The position numbers and the translations under genes were made by a program. Below, piece after piece: positions 62,384 through 64,000 of a DNA stretch of 64,000 nucleotides. The DNA comes from Niebla homalea. Taxonomy: Eukaryota; Ascomycota; Lecanoromycetes; Lecanorales; Ramalinaceae. The notes below the pieces were generated by a model. The model had not been told where the DNA came from. It did not search any database and saw only the letters and a list, made by a program, of their open reading frames with translations. How positions within the stretch are numbered: position 1 is the first letter of the stretch; each line of letters starts with the position of its first letter. The stretch is from contig JAHGAU010000025.1 of the NCBI GenBank assembly GCA_019925105.1, positions 434,001-498,000 of the forward strand, read 5' to 3'.

Positions 62384-64000
62384 ATAGCGACGAATAACGG
62401 GACCCCAAAGGTCAAAAACGATATATACGTATATAGCTTAAGTAATAGTAAGGATAATACCTTAAATACGATAAGCGGAAGCGGAATAATAATAAAAATA
62501 AAGGGGGAAAAAGGGTAAGCGGTTTAAGTTAATAAGAACGGTAATAAGTTATATAAACGACGTAATAAATACGAGATAAAAAGGCCTTAAATTGAATAGG
62601 GAGCTTATAATTAATAAGATATACGTGAAGGGACGTATATAATACGTAAAAGTATTATTATAAAAGGTAATAAATAAAAGGTAAAAGGGACGAAAACGGT
62701 ATACGGGGACGGATAAGGGGTAAACGGAAGCGTAAAAACCCTTATTAAATATATATAAATTAAGAAAGAATTAAATAAAAATAAGGAGATATTAAATAGA
62801 TAAGAATAAATTATAAAAAAAAGTAATTATTAAATACGCAAAGGAAAAGTAAAAAAGGAGGAAACGGTAAAAGCGTTAAAAGGCCTCCTTATAATTATAT
62901 AAAAAAATATTACGCTAAAAACCTAATTAATACTATAAATCAAGTTATAAAGAATAAAAGACTTTTACGTAAATACGGGGAAAAGTTTAAAAGAATTAAA
63001 AAGGTTACGTAAAGCTTAAGGGGCGGTAATAAAAACGTTAACGGACGGAAATAAAAAAAGATAAAGATAATATATATAAAATAAAGGAATAATAGGGGAA
63101 GTTTTAAAAAAGGGAGCGGGGATAAATTAAGTAATAAAAGTTATAAAGGCGGCGTTAACGTTAACGGTAAAAAAAATAAAAACGGGGGAGAAATAACGGC
63201 GTTAAAAAAAATGAAAATAATAATTATACGATTATTAAGTAAAAAGGAGAAAAGCATAATAATAAAAATAAACCCGCTATAATTAATAAAAACGTTTAAA
63301 GTTACGGAAGAATTATTAATAGAATAAATTATTACGGTACGTAAACTATAAAGCGGGAATATTTTTTTAATATAATTTTATTAAAGGTGAAAAAAGGGCT
63401 AAAGAAATTAAAAAGATAAGCCGGTAAAAAAGGGTATAAGATGGTAAAAATATTAAGGCAATTTTTTATTATTACAGTAAACGGGATATACTTAATAAAG
63501 TTTATAAAGGAGGAAAGGGAAATTATTTTAAAGCGGATAAAAAAGGAGAATACGGTTTTTTATTTTAAATTAAAAATCGTTAATTATAATTTCCCTTTAT
63601 AATAAAAAGGTTAAACGCCTTTAATTATATAAAAAGATACTTTATAATTATTTTAAACATAACGTTAATAAGGATATATAACGATATTTTCAATAAAAAG
63701 GTAATAAAAAATAAATCTTTTAAATTAATAAGATTTTAAAACTAGGTAATAAATATTTATTAATACTTTAAATATTAAAAATACGGGTATATTATTATAA
63801 AATACCTTAATAATAGAAAGTATATAATATATATTAAAAAGTATAATACGTATAAATATATTAACTTAATAATAAAAAGCTTAATAAAAAACGTATTAAA
63901 ATATACGGCGTATAATAATAATAATTACTTAACGTAAGACTTATAATATATAATAAAAGTAAAAGAAACTTAATATAAAAAAATTAAGATAATAATTAAA
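62384..64000 (+). mobile_element. LINE L3, 5' part, cut by window end
   Basis: It begins with the family 5' sequence with ATA in place of the ATG (ATAGCGACGAATAACGGGAC), then an ORF1-like reading (TPKVKNDIYVYSLSNSKD) similar to L1 and L2 but clearly more diverged. It probably represents a related subfamily, as does L4. The ORF1 body continues to the window end with RIP stops; nothing of ORF2 is visible. Confidence 0.8.

Larger units (their letters stand above)
1..64000. other. RIP-mutated AT-rich transposon block
   Basis: Apart from 29560-31900 and a few short patches, the whole window is strongly AT-rich, TpA-rich and poor in CpA and TpG, while CpG (acgt, ccgg, cgta) remains common. Paired repeats differ mostly by C/T and G/A changes, and recognisable transposon frames carry many TAA/TAG stops. 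This is the pattern known for repeat-induced point mutation in Pezizomycotina. That it was made by RIP is inferred from the dinucleotide pattern; I did not compute a numerical index. Confidence 0.9.

Noticed and set aside
1..64000. Mitochondrial or organellar DNA because of the very low GC
   Set aside because: LTR, LINE and hAT elements with target duplications, spliceosomal-type introns and RIP pattern indicate nuclear DNA.

Overview
The window looks like a heavily RIP-mutated (repeat-induced point mutation), AT-rich, repeat-packed block of a filamentous ascomycete (Pezizomycotina) chromosome. Nearly all of it is made of A/T and TpA. CpA and TpG are scarce while CpG survives. Two copies of the same repeat differ mainly by C-to-T and G-to-A changes, and frames that still resemble transposon proteins are broken by TAA/TAG stops. 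No species can be named from the sequence alone.

Layout: a minus-strand LINE (1-118, 7034-12932) is split by a Ty3/gypsy chromovirus 'A' (119-7033, with 146-bp LTRs and AGAAT target duplication) and carries a minisatellite block (9339-10470). A plus-strand LINE 'L1' (13025-20684) contains a nested 5'-truncated LINE (16266-18119). A second gypsy family 'B' occurs as a plus-strand copy B' (20685-29018). B' is broken by L1, by a compact LTR element without pol (21035-23220) and by a 303-bp LINE fragment (27800-28102). The family occurs again as an inverted, internally deleted copy B (35259-40106, minus), which sits in a minisatellite of roughly 110-bp units (about 34340-35258 and 40112-40190).

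Between the two B copies lies the only gene-like island, 29560-31900. It holds a three-exon gene of unknown function whose 3' end is altered by a 37-bp tandem duplication, and remnants of a convergent gene. A Ty1/copia remnant follows (about 32130-33850).

From 40279 to about 47815 is a gypsy 'C' on the minus strand, interrupted by a 963-bp hAT-like non-autonomous DNA transposon (42057-43019, 8-bp target duplication), a LINE 3' fragment (44333-45054) and a SINE-like element that shares the LINE tail (45398-46220). LINE 'L2' (49835-55609), a degenerate minus-strand gypsy 'D' (about 55610-62383) and the start of LINE 'L3' (62384 to the window end) complete it.

Target duplications and nesting give a relative chronology: B' and C and the minus LINE are old hosts; A, L1, the compact LTR element, the hAT element and the short LINE fragments came later. 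I found no CRISPR, rRNA or tRNA gene, and no convincing unknown multi-gene system. The most informative signals are the RIP pattern that spares the outer edges of elements, the LINE-tailed SINE candidate, and the gene island trapped between inverted retrotransposons.
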